Of a stretch of DNA of 64,000 nt, positions 34,058-45,799 are shown one piece after another. Made by a program: the position numbers and the translations under genes. Below the pieces are notes generated by a model. It searched no databases. It had not been told where the DNA came from and saw nothing but the letters and a program-made list of their open reading frames with translations. Source of the stretch: Gnetum montanum (lineage: Eukaryota > Streptophyta > Gnetopsida > Gnetales > Gnetaceae); assembly GCA_015680685.1 (NCBI GenBank), contig MNCI01017854.1:1-64000 (forward strand), in the 5' to 3' direction. Within the stretch, counting starts at the first letter, position 1, and each line of letters starts with the position of its first letter.

Positions 34058-36930
34058 ATGGCTTTAAGAGCAAAATGATTGTAGGAGGGAGGACCCTCTC
34101 AAGCAACGGAGAAACTACCTAGAACTAGAAGGGGCCAAGGATCAGCCAAAAGAAACCCATGTAATGGGACCTCTTCAAGAGGAGCCCAAAGTTGAATCTA
34201 TTTAACACATTCTTGAAGAAGAAGTTACAGTAGAATAATCGTAGCATGGGGAGGCACTAGGATCCATACTGAGGCTTGAACTCACACTAACACAAGCCTG
34301 CCTAGACACTATTAGGCCTCGTGATATCCAACGATCAGTTCTTCAGGAACTAAACTTTGAGCCATTTTTAGAGCATGCTCTAGCAAAGGTGAAAACACAA
34401 TTGCAAACCTCTTCCATGTGGGTAATCATCACTTCTAGTGGGGAGTGGTACATGGGAGAGATGTAGCTCTTTTGAAATAATAGAAGGGTAGGTTTCATAG
34501 TGAATATCAAATACATTCAAGTGTTCTACTTAGCTAAAACTAAATCATAGGTGCTTAGGTTTCCTAATGTTGGGACATAACTAGTAGAGCTATCTATGCA
34601 AGCTAACCTTGAGGCCAAAAAAGAGTGGACCTAGTGATGTTACTGGGTCAACCGTAAGGAGTTTAGCATGCTCACATCAGTGGAACGCATATACTTTAAG
34701 ATAATAGCCTATTAGCTCAATCTATTTGTGAGGCCTAGTAAGGTGATCACTTTTTCTACTCGAGTATGTGTCACTCTAAGTGGAAGATTTCCAGCAAACC
34801 TTCCACAATTGGTCTATTTAGAGATCAAGAAGTGCTTTAAAGAAAATTAATGTAGAAGGAAAACCTTGCCTTTCCCATGCCTCAATTGAAAACTTTGCAA
34901 AAGGGTAAGGATCATCTACTATGTAAATGACATGATTAGGTATACTCCTATAGTCTCATGGTCTGAAATGATGAAGGATAAGACAACTACCATGACTAAA
35001 GAAGGGGAGTAGTAGCCACCACCTCCACTGCCTACTCAAGAAACAACATTGGAGGTGCATGTAGCCATTGAGTGCTTGTGTGAAATTTCAGAATAGCCCT
35101 TGCATGAGTAAACATGTAAGAATGAGTGGCAGTGATCCATCTATATATTGACCTATGATGAGTTACCTTTATGAGGTGACTTGAACAATTAGCCATATGC
35201 AAAGAGGTGGACTGATATTCTCTGCTCAAGGAATGCAGTTTTCCACAAGATCAAATCCTTGTGCCTGAGAGGTTACGGTGTCTCTATCTCAACACCATTT
35301 ATTCCCAGAAATCTCTAGGAATGTTTCCTCCTTTTTAGTGGGCTTGGAGGCAGATGAAGGGGAAACTGTATTGGTGATGCAGCACCAAGGGTAGGAGACT
35401 GCTACTAAAGTAGTTGCTGATCAAATCGCAAAAGCACTTAATGTTCCCGTGGCATCTATACTAGACATGTTTGTACTTTGAGATGTGTAAACATTCGTAG
35501 GCATGGTCAGTGAAAGATTGAGTGTAACCTAGCACGAAGAGTTTTTGGACCAACTTGTGGGGATTGGGCAACTAATTTCAGATATCTTCAATTTTCCAAA
35601 CAATATTACTACAACCCAGTTAAAGCTACTAGAAGTAAAGGGCAAATGCATCATCTTGGAGGAGCAACTTGAAATGATCTAAGCACAAAACCAATGCTTA
35701 GCCTTAGAAGTTGCTAAACTATGTGCTTGTTTTGCTGATCCTACACTCCTTAGCCCAACAATAATCAGAGATGAAGCTTTTTAGTAGCTTCAAGAATTAT
35801 TAAAATAAGATGAGGAGGAAACAGTGATGGCCATCTTTAACCAATGCATAGCAAAAGGAAAAACCTACTTGATTTTGAAGGACTTTGTTCAGATGTGCTA
35901 AGAAAATGAATCTCTGATTGTAGAAAATCATCACCTATGTAATGTTGATGCACAAAAACAAGAGATGTAGAAATTCATTTATCAATAGCAAGAGCAACTC
36001 GCCAAGGTAAAAATAGAATTGAGGAAATTGACTGTAGAGAATTGTAATCTATCAATGGGGGAAGTCTAAGCCTTACACCAGAAATTTGTCATTGAGATTG
36101 CCTCATAGAAGAACAAGGCTCTCAAATTTGAAAAAGTTAAGAATCATTATAGAGACCAAGTTGGCCTGCAAAAGGAAGTAAATGAGAAGCATATTCAAAT
36201 AGCTAAGGTAAAAGTAAATGAGGCCCTCCAACAACTCTAACAAGGAAGGGAGGTATGGTAGCCCATCATTGATGAAATAGATGCCTATAATATAGCAGAG
36301 ATCTGCCTAAAGGAGTTGCAAATTGAAGTAATGATAGAGTATATGAAACTACCTAATCTTTGCTATGCAAACCTAGTAATGTTGACTATTGGATGACCAT
36401 GGTCAGAACTTGAAAAATAAGTGGCCAACTCGTACTTATTGTACGAGGCCAAGTTTAAGCATCATAAGAACACTAAGCAAAAGCTTGAGATAACAAATGT
36501 TGAACTTGAGGTTCTTCGGGCATGATTCACTGATCAATGATCAATTCCCAAAAACCTAGCCAAGAGAATGAATAGATACCAGGAGCTATAGAACATAGTT
36601 AGGACATTTAACATTGAACATAAGCAATTAATTGCCTGGTTCATCAATGCTACAGAGTTATTCTTAGCAATTCCATGTTCTTGGGATGTGTCCATTCTAG
36701 CCCACATTAGCAATGTTGCATGGATTGTGCATAATCCCAGGAGTAAAGAGGAGAAAATGAAAGCATTGTTGGATGCTTTTCACCTCCTACCAGAAGTTCT
36801 GGTCGTAGTAGGATAGTCACAACCACCTTAGCCACTACATGTGCCTGAAGCCAACGAAGATCCTTTAGAGCCCCTAGAACCTCCACCGCCTAAGACTGTC
36901 TAATCTTCTCCACCATCTTTACACCATTAG
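34058..36930 (+). pseudogene. E2 ORF3 accessory protein
   Basis: ATG at 34058 (MALRAK) right after CAG. The conserved N-terminal domain is at about 34430-34860 (GFIVNIKYIQVFYLAKT, SVERIYFKIIAY, STRVCVTLSGRFPANLP). The middle repeats the QHQG..TATKVVADQI-like segment and a long charged helical region (about 35620-36650, rich in E, K, Q and L). The tail has CSWDVSILAHISNVAWIVH, PRSKEEKM and a PLEPPPPKTV end. No membrane segment or signal peptide. About twenty stops, mostly TAG, break it. It stands where env-like ORFs stand in some plant Athila elements, but shows no envelope features. Function unknown. Confidence 0.77.
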
Positions 36931-37139
36931 AGGATGTGCTATTAGAGTTTTGAAGAATCATTTCATGGTGTTCAATTTTGTATCATGAACATTGTAATTT
37001 TTGTAATGTGTTGATTTGTACACTATGGTATTCAATTTTGTTAAGTTAATTTATTAAGTCTAGTATTAATCAGTAATCCCATACCTTCCTAATTTTGTAA
37101 AGAATCTCAAGGATGAGTTTTCATTTAGTCATGAGGGTA

Positions 37140-38019
37140 TGATGAGTTGTGGTTGGCTACATCAATGAGGCCTCATTGACATGGCCATGTCGATGCATTG
37201 TTTCATGTGTTGATGCGGCCCCATTGATGTAGGGTTTGCTCTTATAAATATGTACTCACTAGCCGCATTTATGACATTCAAGTCATAGTAGTAGCAAAGC
37301 TCTTGTAGTTTTTCCATTCAAGAGTTAGAATATTTTTTCGAGTGCTTGTCGTAGGAGGCATTGAGTGTACAGATCTTTATTTGAGTGTTTTTGTACGTGA
37401 GCACAATAGTTTGCACAGTAATAACGATGAGCTTCTTGATAAACCTTGCAACATTCTAGATAGTTTAGATGTGTCATTCATGCATTTAATACTTTTAATT
37501 ATTTATTTAATATTTTGTAATAATTAAGGAAATTAAGTAATTAAGCAAGATAAGCTAGGTAGATTAAATACATAAGTATGACCACTTCAAGCATAACACG
37601 TATTCGCTTGGTAATTCCAGCAACGTTATTGCTTGGTGTGCCCAGTAGCATAGCACTTGGTAACCTAGTAGTGGATACATGGGTTTAGGACATATACAAA
37701 AAGTGGACTAGATGCTTATGTTATGACTAGTTAGTTAGTTAAATCAAATTAATCATTAAATTACTTTATCTCTCTCTCTCTTCAACCACCAAAGAACTTA
37801 AAACATAAAATGATAAAAATCATATGCCTCAATTACACTTGATCATACCTTTGTAGTTAAAATGTGTAATTGGGAAGACAATGAAAGATCTTAGGATAAG
37901 GTTCACTTCTTGGAAGACTAGTGTACTGAAAACTATAGAGTCCACAGAATTCTACCAGATCACATGTAAATGCTTTGTGATTCATAAGGTTGGGCATAGG
38001 GGTACCTCGCCACTCATTA
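37140..38019 (+). repeat. E2 3' LTR
   Basis: 880 bp, starts TGATGAGTTGTGG after a purine-rich ATGAGGGTA and ends CCACTCATTA before ATAAT. Aligns with 15541-16448. The frame 37342-37527 is also seen in the 5' LTR (15671-15946 region) and is LTR sequence, not a gene. Confidence 0.88.
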
Positions 38020-38024
38020 ATAAT

Positions 38025-38430
38025 TAAATTACACCACAACTAAAAAGGATCTGCTAGTAGTGGTGTACATTCCTAAAAATTTTAGTCATTTTGTGCTTGG
38101 TTACCAAATCTATGTCCACACTAATCATAGTGCCATATGATTTCTTGTGAACAAACCAATGGTTGATCCTAGAGTGATAAGATGGCTTGTGATTCTTCAA
38201 GAATTTGACATCACAATAATTGACAAGAAAGGAACAAAAAACATAGTAGTTGATCATTTATCAAGGTTGAAATGGGATTCAAAAAATTGAGATGAACCTT
38301 TATCAAAACAATTTCCTGATGAGGACTTGTTTACCAGAATAGTAAAGGCTATTGATTCAACAAAGAAACCATGGACCACAGAGTACTTGACTTATTTAAC
38401 AACACAAGAGCTTCTTGTTGAATGAAGTAG
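38025..38430 (+). pseudogene. pol: E1 RNase H second part and pol linker
   Basis: Continues the frame broken at 15540: LNYTTTKKDLLVVVYIPKNF, FVLGYQIYVHTNHSAI (Asp of T-D-H replaced by Asn), VRWLVILQEFDITI-like, GTKNIVVDHLSRL. The acidic linker that follows is partly in another frame. It would remove RNA from the cDNA hybrid. Confidence 0.85.
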
Positions 38431-38439
38431 AAGACAATG

Positions 38440-39577
38440 TAAGCAATTACTTAATAAAGCAAAATGGTACATGGAAATCAATGGCAATTTGTACAAGATC
38501 TATGCAGATGGGTTCATTAGATGGTGTGTGCCAGCATATGACTAATAGAGAGTTTTACAAGATGTTCATGAAAGCCCATGTGGTGGCCATTATGTAGGGT
38601 AAAAAATAGCACTAAAATTCCTGATGGTAGGCTACTTTTATCCTACTTGATTCTAAGATGTCCACATTTTCACACAATCTTATGAACACTGCCAAAGAGA
38701 TGGAGGAATTATGGCTAGATATGAAGGGCAACAACACTAGATACAGCCATTGGAACTTTTTGATATTTGGGGAATTGATTTTATGGGGCCCATTCAATTG
38801 ATGTCAAATGGAAAATTGTATATTATTATAACTATTTATTACTACATAAAGTGGGCAAAGATAGAAATAGTAAAAGACTATACAGAAAAGAGAGTTGTGA
38901 AAGTTTTCCAACAACATGTGGTAAATAGATTTGGAGTACCAAGAATGCTTATATCAGATAATGGGACTCACTTCACCAATGCTACATTTAAGAAGCTCAT
39001 GCAACAACTGGGGGTGAACCATAAGCTAACAACACCATATCACCCTTAAGCAAATGGTGAAGCCAAAGTTACTAACTGCAAAATTACTCAAATACTCACT
39101 AGGATAGTTAGTATGTTTAGAAGGGATTGGAGTACTAAATTACATGATGCTCTATTGGCCTATAGGACATCTTGGAAACTACTTATAGGGTACATACCAT
39201 ACGACTTAGTCTATGGCAAGCTGTTAACACTTCCAATCTAGGCAGAGCTTCACACTTTAGCTATTGCCAGTGAACTTGACTTTAATCTAAGCTTAGCCCA
39301 AAAGGAACATCTAATGAACCTAAATCTTCTACATGAGAATCAGCTAGTATCACTTATGATTAGTGAAGTTCATAAGCATTACTTCAACTTAAGGCATGAT
39401 ACATGGATAAGGCATGTAATCATACAACTGGGTGACAAGATCATTTATTATAATCCTAGTCATTTACACCAAAAAGCTAAATTTGAAACACTTTGGGAGG
39501 GACCATACATTATGCAAGCCACTTATCCATCTGGTGCCTTAATATCCACCACCCATCCTATTCACATAAGCTTATAA
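38440..39577 (+). pseudogene. pol: E1 integrase
   Basis: The N-terminal zinc region is partly readable (WYMEINGNLYKIYADGFIRW, HESPCGGHY, SYEHCQRDGG). The core 38750-39049 is open: FDIWGIDFMGPIQLMSNGK, NRFGVPRMLISDNGTHF with both Asp present, then YHP and ANGEAKVTNCKI, where relatives have the catalytic Glu and E1 has Lys. C-terminal: RDWSTKLHDALLAYRTSWK, DLVYGKLLTLPI, LSLAQKEHL, and 39314-39577 with KFETLWEGPYIM. Confidence 0.87.
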
Positions 39578-41190
39578 TTATCAATATCCAACAAGTTAAA
39601 CCATATTACAAATATTCCAAGGAGTCTACCTAATTTACCCACCAGTCTTCTACTTGTTCTATCTTCCATTTAACTGATCTTAATAATTATCGTGGGATGT
39701 CCATCTAGAACCATAGGTAACTTATTGAATTTTTCATTTTCTTTCCATTTTTACATTCTTTAATGTTTTCTCATTCTTTGATACTTTTTATTAAATTTTT
39801 TACATTCTTTGATATATCTTTCGATTCTTTGACATTTTTCTTTCTTTTAATATTTTTCATTCTTTTCAAAATTCTTATTATCTTTTTCAGCTTCTTCATA
39901 CTTTCCTTTCAAACCCTTTGTAAATAATTTTGATTGCTAATAAAACACATTAAGAATAAGGCAAGATGTAGTCTAAGAAAGTAGGAATTTTTCTATGTTA
40001 TCAAGCCATAAGGGATTGATTATTTGAATAGTGGGCCCACATCATCCATCAATTTTATTCCATTAATAAGAGATTCTTAGCATGGCTATAATGATATTCT
40101 TCTCATCATACAACTAAAAATAAATTTATGATCATTATGCCTAAAAATAAGAGAGAAGAACCAAGTGGGAATGTAAAGTGTGTGACATCAAGGGGATTTG
40201 TGGATTCTTTTGGATTACTGTTGTGAGTTCTATCATGTTGGTACGGTTGTATTATATCCTTGTAGATTTAATGAAAAATAGGAGCAAGAGTAAAATAAGT
40301 GTTGACTTCCCATGTCATTGGAAAGGTTGACACTGGATAAACATAAAAAGAGCATAGAATAAGTTTCTAGAGGTCTCACTAGAAAAACATGTTACCCATG
40401 CCTAAATGTAGGCAATTTCTCAAAAATCTAAAAAAATGATTAAAAAGTACAATGAATAAACCACTCATTTGGACAATACACCAAATGATGATACTCCTTA
40501 CAACTTTGATAGTCTTAGAGTTGTAATTCCAAGAGATGAAATGATGCAATGTCATTGGAATGTGTTTTTGACTTAGTTTGAATCTTGGTTAGAAAGGCTA
40601 GCAATTACTTTAACCACTAATACAACACAAGAATTCATTATGCTTATTGTAAGATACCTCACATTAAAATTTCTATCATCCCTTCTAATTCCATCTCATC
40701 TCACTGTTTGAATAATTAGAAACTTGTGGTTTTATGTAACATATTGTTATTTTTCTAATTTGGCAGTACTAACATGTGTGTTTTGCTAAATAGGTATGCA
40801 TTACATTCAACTCCTTAAGTACCTAAAGACACTTTTAGGAATGGTTATACAAGGGTATTGAGGGCTAGAGCTTGCTTTGGGGATGACCCACCTTTATAAC
40901 TCTTGTATCTTATACCTACTAAGTGATTTCACATGATCTTAAACATTATAGCATCAACAAATGTGAACACTTCCCATATCATTTACTCTCTTCATTCTCA
41001 CAACAAGGATTTATTACCCTTCTTATCCATCATATGAAATTTTGTAGCATAATATTCCTTCTTTATGAACTTCCAATAACAATTTTTTGAAAAATATGCA
41101 TATCCATCTAGACCCTCTAAGTAATCTTTAAGTCTCCAAACATTCAAAAGAATCATTTTTTATCCTTAGAACTTCATGAAAAATGAAAAT
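39578..41190 (+). other. E1 noncoding spacer with T-rich tract
   Basis: T-rich tract (39720-39905), a stretch shared with E4 (40000-40210), and the conserved block at 40372-40413 (CTAGAAAAACATGTTACCCA). No conserved frame seen. An n lies downstream at 41449. Confidence 0.62.
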
Positions 41191-41195
41191 TTTTG

Positions 41196-41276
41196 GGCTT
41201 CGATATTGAGTCCTTGATATTGAATCCCCAATGTTAGATCCCCAATATTGGATGACATAAAAACCATATATAGGTG
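41196..41276 (+). promoter_or_regulatory. E1 internal U3-like promoter before ORF3
   Basis: CGATATTGAGTCCTTGATAT, CCCCAATGTTAG and CCCCAATATTGG words (41200-41252) precede TATA-like CCATATATAGG (41265-41275), about 0.46 kb upstream of the ORF3 ATG. The E1 LTR U3 has equivalent words (44720-44800). The leader contains a single n at 41449, so the splice donor cannot be judged. Confidence 0.66.
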
Positions 41277-41738
41277 GATACTTAGTTATTTTTTTCATCA
41301 TTTTTCTTTTGAGCTAAGGAAAAGTTTTCAAATTTTCTTCTCTTTATTGAGCTATGACCTCCTAGCTTTCCCAAGCAATATCTTACACATTAGTGGTTCT
41401 ATTATCATGATTTTTTAATCTATTTGATCTCATAGTGCTCATCTTAGTNAAGTGAAACTTAAAAAGTTTTAATAAAAGTCAGTTATACTAATGGAAGAAT
41501 ACTTAAATAATGCTCTTAAGAAGTCATAACCATCATTATGAGTCATACAGAAGGACAAAAATAGATAATTGTGAAGGGTTATAAGGAAATTAACACTTAT
41601 GAGGTAACTTTTTGGAAATTTATCTAACCCTATAGTCATAAACTAAGAACTTAATGTAACTAAGGGAATGAGTAAGGTATGGAACTATTAAGAATATATG
41701 GGAATACCTTAGTAATTCCAAATCCTTAATGATTAAAG

Positions 41739-44420
41739 ATGACCCGAAAGAGAGGAGCACAAGGAGGACCCTCATAAGCTACAAGTAATAGTCCAAGAGG
41801 CTAAGGAAGAGGCTGAACTAGAGGACAAGACCTAGAACATGTGGAGTAAGAAGTCCAATGATTCAGTATCCATCAAGAAACCCCTACTACTAGATAGTCA
41901 GTCCAAGGAGGGGTATAGGAACAACAAGTGCAAGGACAACATCTCATGTTGTCACAAGAATGCCTTCAAGCCATCTAAGAAAGTTCCATCTTTACCATAG
42001 TAATTGTGGAGATGAACTTTGATCCATTTGTGGAGTTTACCTTAGAAGTCATAAAGACACAACTTAAATCATTACCATTATGACCCATCCTCTCTAAAAG
42101 TGGGAAATGGTATCTCAGGAAAACTTATCAATTTTAGCATAACAAAGAAGAGGCCACTATAGTTAACATTGGAGGAGTCTTAGTCTCATTCTCAATCAAG
42201 GTGATAGCTGAAGCACTTGACATACCTAATGAAGAAGCAAAGGTAGCACAGTTGTCTATCAAATCAGATTATGAAATCATGAAGCTATGGCTAAAATGGA
42301 CATATGGGAAAGAGGATAAGGGATATAACAAATTAACTTTGGAGGAAAGAATCTACTTCAAAATTGACACCTACTACTTATTCCAAATAAATGGATTAAA
42401 TAAAATATCTACTTATGTGACTAGAGGAAGTGTGATCCTAATGGGAAAATACAATGCCAACCTTGCACAAATCTACTTTATGGAACTCCAAAGGCGATTA
42501 CAAGAAAGGAAGGTGGGAAAGCCAACACTTCCATTTCCTTGCCTTATCAAGAAGTTATGCAAGTAATCCAGAATCCTGGGATACACTAATGATGTTTCTA
42601 GGAGAGCACAAAATGCTTCATATGTTGGATTGCTCAAACCAACACCTCCCAGGAAGGATAATGATGAAGAGCAACAACAATAGCAGTAGTAACAGTAGCA
42701 GCAATAAGAACAACAATAATAGAAATTCCCACCACCATCACTGCAAGATTATAAACCATCAATGAGTCATCTACAATAAATTACAGAGACTATTATTTAG
42801 GGAATAAGGGAGAAGGAAAATATTTACATAGTTATTGATAGTGCCATCCAACCCACAATTTCAGTAGATCCAACAAATGGACAAATTTTACTATAATTAG
42901 GAGAAGAGGCCCAATGGTTACAATAGATATTTTTGAATGCTACATCATTCCAAGTGGTGCTAAAGACTAGAGAGGGAGACATAACTTTGGTAATGCAGCA
43001 CCAAGATGCAGCAAGAGTAGCAGAGGTGATCACTAATCACATTAAAGAATCTTTCAATGTACCTGTTGTACCATCGATAGATCTAACTAGAGGCAGAGAT
43101 GCTCAAATGTCAACCAGAATCTTAATGACTCTTTCTAATCATGAAGATGTGCTCAATTGACTACTACAGATTAGATAAGTGATGACAATAATTTTAAACT
43201 TCCCAAGTGACATCACTGTAGTAAAATTTGAACTCATTAGTACCAAAGGTAAACTAGTCATGGTAGAGACAAGGGCAGAGCATGCAAAGAATGAAATTTT
43301 GAGATTACATGAAGAGGTCACAACCCTAAGAGCTAAATGAAGAGACCCCACTCAATTCATTATGCCTAACCATGGAACAATTTAGAATGGAACAAATGAA
43401 TTTCGTCACTAAGCAGAATAAATAAATGGAAAAGGAGAAGGAGAAAGCCATGTGGAACACCTCAGTAGCAGAAGCCCAAAAATATGCACATGCTAAGACA
43501 CTCATTGTAGTATAGGAGAAAAATAAATAACTTGCTATTGGCAATATGAGGTTGACCTCCATGGAAAAATAGAAGAACATCCTTGAGGAAAGCATCCATT
43601 AGTTCAGAGAATAACCTATGAGAATCAACTAATACATGAGGCATATTGCATGAGAAAAAAGAACCCTCTTGATAGAGGAGGTATGCACCATCTACCAAAA
43701 ATCAACTATGGAAATCAATGTATGGCAGAATGAGGCAAAGAAACATGAAAGGCTCAAGGAATGCTTCTAAGATGAGGTGGGTATGTACAAGCAGATCAAC
43801 AAAAAAGAGATCTAGATGATGAAGGCTAGAATTAGCTCCATATCAACACAAAATCTTGACTGACAATCCATCCTAGTTAGTTATGCCCTTGTCTACCAAG
43901 TAGAAGTTAAAACCAAAGACCTACAGATCAATAACCTAAAAGAATAGATGGAGTTAGCTAACCTTTGGTACACTACCTTGGCCATGTTAATAGCAGGTAG
44001 GCCAAAAAATGAGCTAGAAGAACAAGTAGGCACCATGTACGCATTGTACAAGAAAGAGTTTGTAAATCACAAAGATTCTTTACAAAAGTTCTAAGTGGAA
44101 AACTATGAATTAGAAGTAGTGAAGGTTGGTTACCAAGGGAAAAAGGACATCACAACAAATGTGGCCAGAAGATTGTCTGACTACCGTGAATTACATGAAA
44201 AGGCTAGGGCATTTAAAGAGGAGATGAGGTAGTTTGTAGCCTAGTACATCAAGGCCAATTAGATTTTTTCACAACTACTATTCCCATGGGATGTACCCAC
44301 TTTATGACACATTACACAATAAGCATGGATACTGCATGACCCAAGAATGAAAGAAGAAATGCTTTAGGAACTCCTAAACCAATACAAGTTTTAGAAGCTT
44401 GATGACAAGGGGAAGTAACC
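41739..44420 (+). pseudogene. E1 ORF3 accessory protein, nearly full length
   Basis: ATG at 41739 (MTRKRGAQGGPS) follows GATTAAAG, a decayed acceptor-like site. The N-terminal domain is open at 42201-42566 (AEALDIPNEEAKVAQLSI, LTLEERIYFKI, STYVTRGSVILMGK). A short Asn/Ser/Gln run (42660-42730) separates it from MQHQDAARVAEVITNHI (42993) and NFPSDITVVKFELI. A helical K/E/Q-rich region follows to about 44270, with tail PWDVPTL, ILHDPRMKEEM and PSPRGTT. Many TAG stops. The frames 42454-42765 and 43139-43698 are frame or strand shadows. Confidence 0.77.
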
Positions 44421-44676
44421 AATGGAGGAGCCATCACCACGAGGAACTACCTAGGCTACATTGAGCTTCACCAAAATTTCTTTTTTTTTTGGTCAAAATT
44501 ATCATGTCATGTCCTATGTAAATTTTTGTAAAACACCATGATGGCATTCAAGAGTCATGTATATAGTTAGTCAATGTCATGTAGATAGTTAGCTAATGTC
44601 ATGTAAATCTACCTTCTGATTTTGTAAGGAACTCTATCCTCATTTTATTTTAACTTGAGGATGAGTTTTTAGTCAA

Positions 44677-44687
44677 TTTTGGGGGTA
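44677..44687 (+). other. E1 polypurine tract
   Basis: TTTTGGGGGTA abuts the LTR start TGATAAAG. The same G-run occurs before the 3' LTRs of E3 and E4. It would prime plus-strand DNA. Confidence 0.7.
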
Positions 44688-45557
44688 TGATAAAGTGAAT
44701 ATTTACCTACTATAATATCAAGTATTTGATATCGGAGCTGCGATATCACATTTCCAATATTGAGAAACAAGCTACTATGTCAGATATTTGATATCATAGA
44801 CACCTACCTATAAAAATAACTCTTAGATGCATGGTCCAAATAACAATTCTCATCCACCCTTAGTGAAACTCTTTTAGTTTATTTTTTTGTGTTAGACTTA
44901 GTGATTAGAAGTGTGAATGCTCGCAATGTAGTGTGAACTAGTCAACGACATCTTTATTCGAGGATTTTATACTTGGGCATAAGTGTGACTGGCAATAAAT
45001 ATTGAGCTATTTTATACTATTGTAGCATTCTCCTAGATTTACTACTTTACTTAAAATAATATTTATTATTTCTCTAGTTAATGGTTACTTTCCCATGCAC
45101 TTTACTTTTATTGTTGTTAAGTGGAATGAGTATGACTCATCTTGAGCACTTATGTGTGATTGCTTGGTAACCTAGTGGTGCCATTGCTTGGTTTGCCTAG
45201 TAGTAAAGTACTTGGTAATCCCAGTAGTAGTTGCACGAAGCCCAAGGTATGTACAAAAGGCCAAGATTGAATACTCAGCGCACTAGGCTAGACTAGATTC
45301 ATTTACTATTTTCTTTACACTTAGAAAAAATTTTCACTTAGAGTAGCAATGACCCATCGACATAAACTTATCATATATCTCACTGAGAGTGAAACCATAT
45401 GCATCGATTATACTAGCTCCATGTGGAAAGATAATGATTCCAAACTTTAACTGATTACTAGCATAATCACATTGCCTTCTCCATGGATTACGATTGGGCT
45501 TTGCATGAACACTTGTATCTTGTATGGTTGGGTGTTGGATTACTCCACTACTCATCA
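44688..45557 (+). repeat. E1 3' LTR
   Basis: 870 bp uninterrupted copy, used as reference for the split 5' LTR. The U3 has ATATCAAGTATTTGATATC, GCGATATC and CCAATATTG words, then TATAAAAATAA (about 44811). It ends TACTCATCA, followed by AACAT. Confidence 0.9.
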
Positions 45558-45799
45558 AACATTATACTTAGAAACAAAAGAAAAGGAAGATTGATCTCTA
45601 AAAAATTTTTATACAAAGATATAGTAAAGTTTTCTTGCTCAATAGAATAATGAAATAATGACAAAATAATAAGGCAATAATAATTAGATACAAATGTGGT
45701 ACTTGTAAACATTTTTACCATTATGTTATCTCATTTATGAACCTAGTTTGCATACAATGTGTTGTTGAACAACATTAAGCAAATTAGCATAACTAGTGT

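Larger units (their letters stand above)
15541..38019 (+). mobile_element. E2: Athila-like element nested in E1 RNase H
   Basis: LTRs 15541-16448 and 37140-38019, ATAAT duplication. Order: primer site, gag, protease, RT (split by E4), RNase H, integrase, spacer, internal promoter, leader intron, ORF3, polypurine tract, LTR. Without E4 it is about 13.2 kb. Its U3 uses GGCCCCATTGATG-type boxes, unlike the GATATC boxes of E1, E3 and E4 but like E5. Integrase has lost its second catalytic Asp (ISNNRTHF). Confidence 0.9.
2098..45557 (+). mobile_element. E1: Athila-like Ty3/gypsy element, outer shell of the nest
   Basis: E1 is bounded by LTRs 2098-2229 plus 10130-10865 (5') and 44688-45557 (3'), with AACAT flanking duplications. 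Order in element direction: LTR, tRNA-Asp-type primer site, gag, protease, RT, RNase H, integrase, spacer, internal promoter-like box, ORF3, polypurine tract, LTR. E3 is inserted in the 5' LTR and E2 (itself carrying E4) in the RNase H region. Without insertions E1 is about 13.1 kb. Every coding region has stops or frameshifts. The integrase catalytic Glu is replaced. LTR, primer site and domain order place it in Ty3/gypsy. The Athila assignment rests on the primer site, the F-M-D-D RT motif and the extra 3' ORF. Confidence 0.9.

Noticed and set aside
34058-36930. ORF3 as an envelope-like gene
   Set aside because: Position fits, but no signal peptide, transmembrane segment, cleavage site or fusion-peptide-like stretch was seen in any of five copies.
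15541-38019. Integrated plant pararetrovirus
   Set aside because: LTRs, 5-bp duplications and an integrase are present, and no movement-protein motif was seen; this is Ty3/gypsy.
42660-42765. Asn/Ser/His-rich run as a separate low-complexity protein
   Set aside because: It is a short repeat expansion (AGCAACAACAATAGCAGTAG and similar) inside E1 ORF3, not a separate gene.
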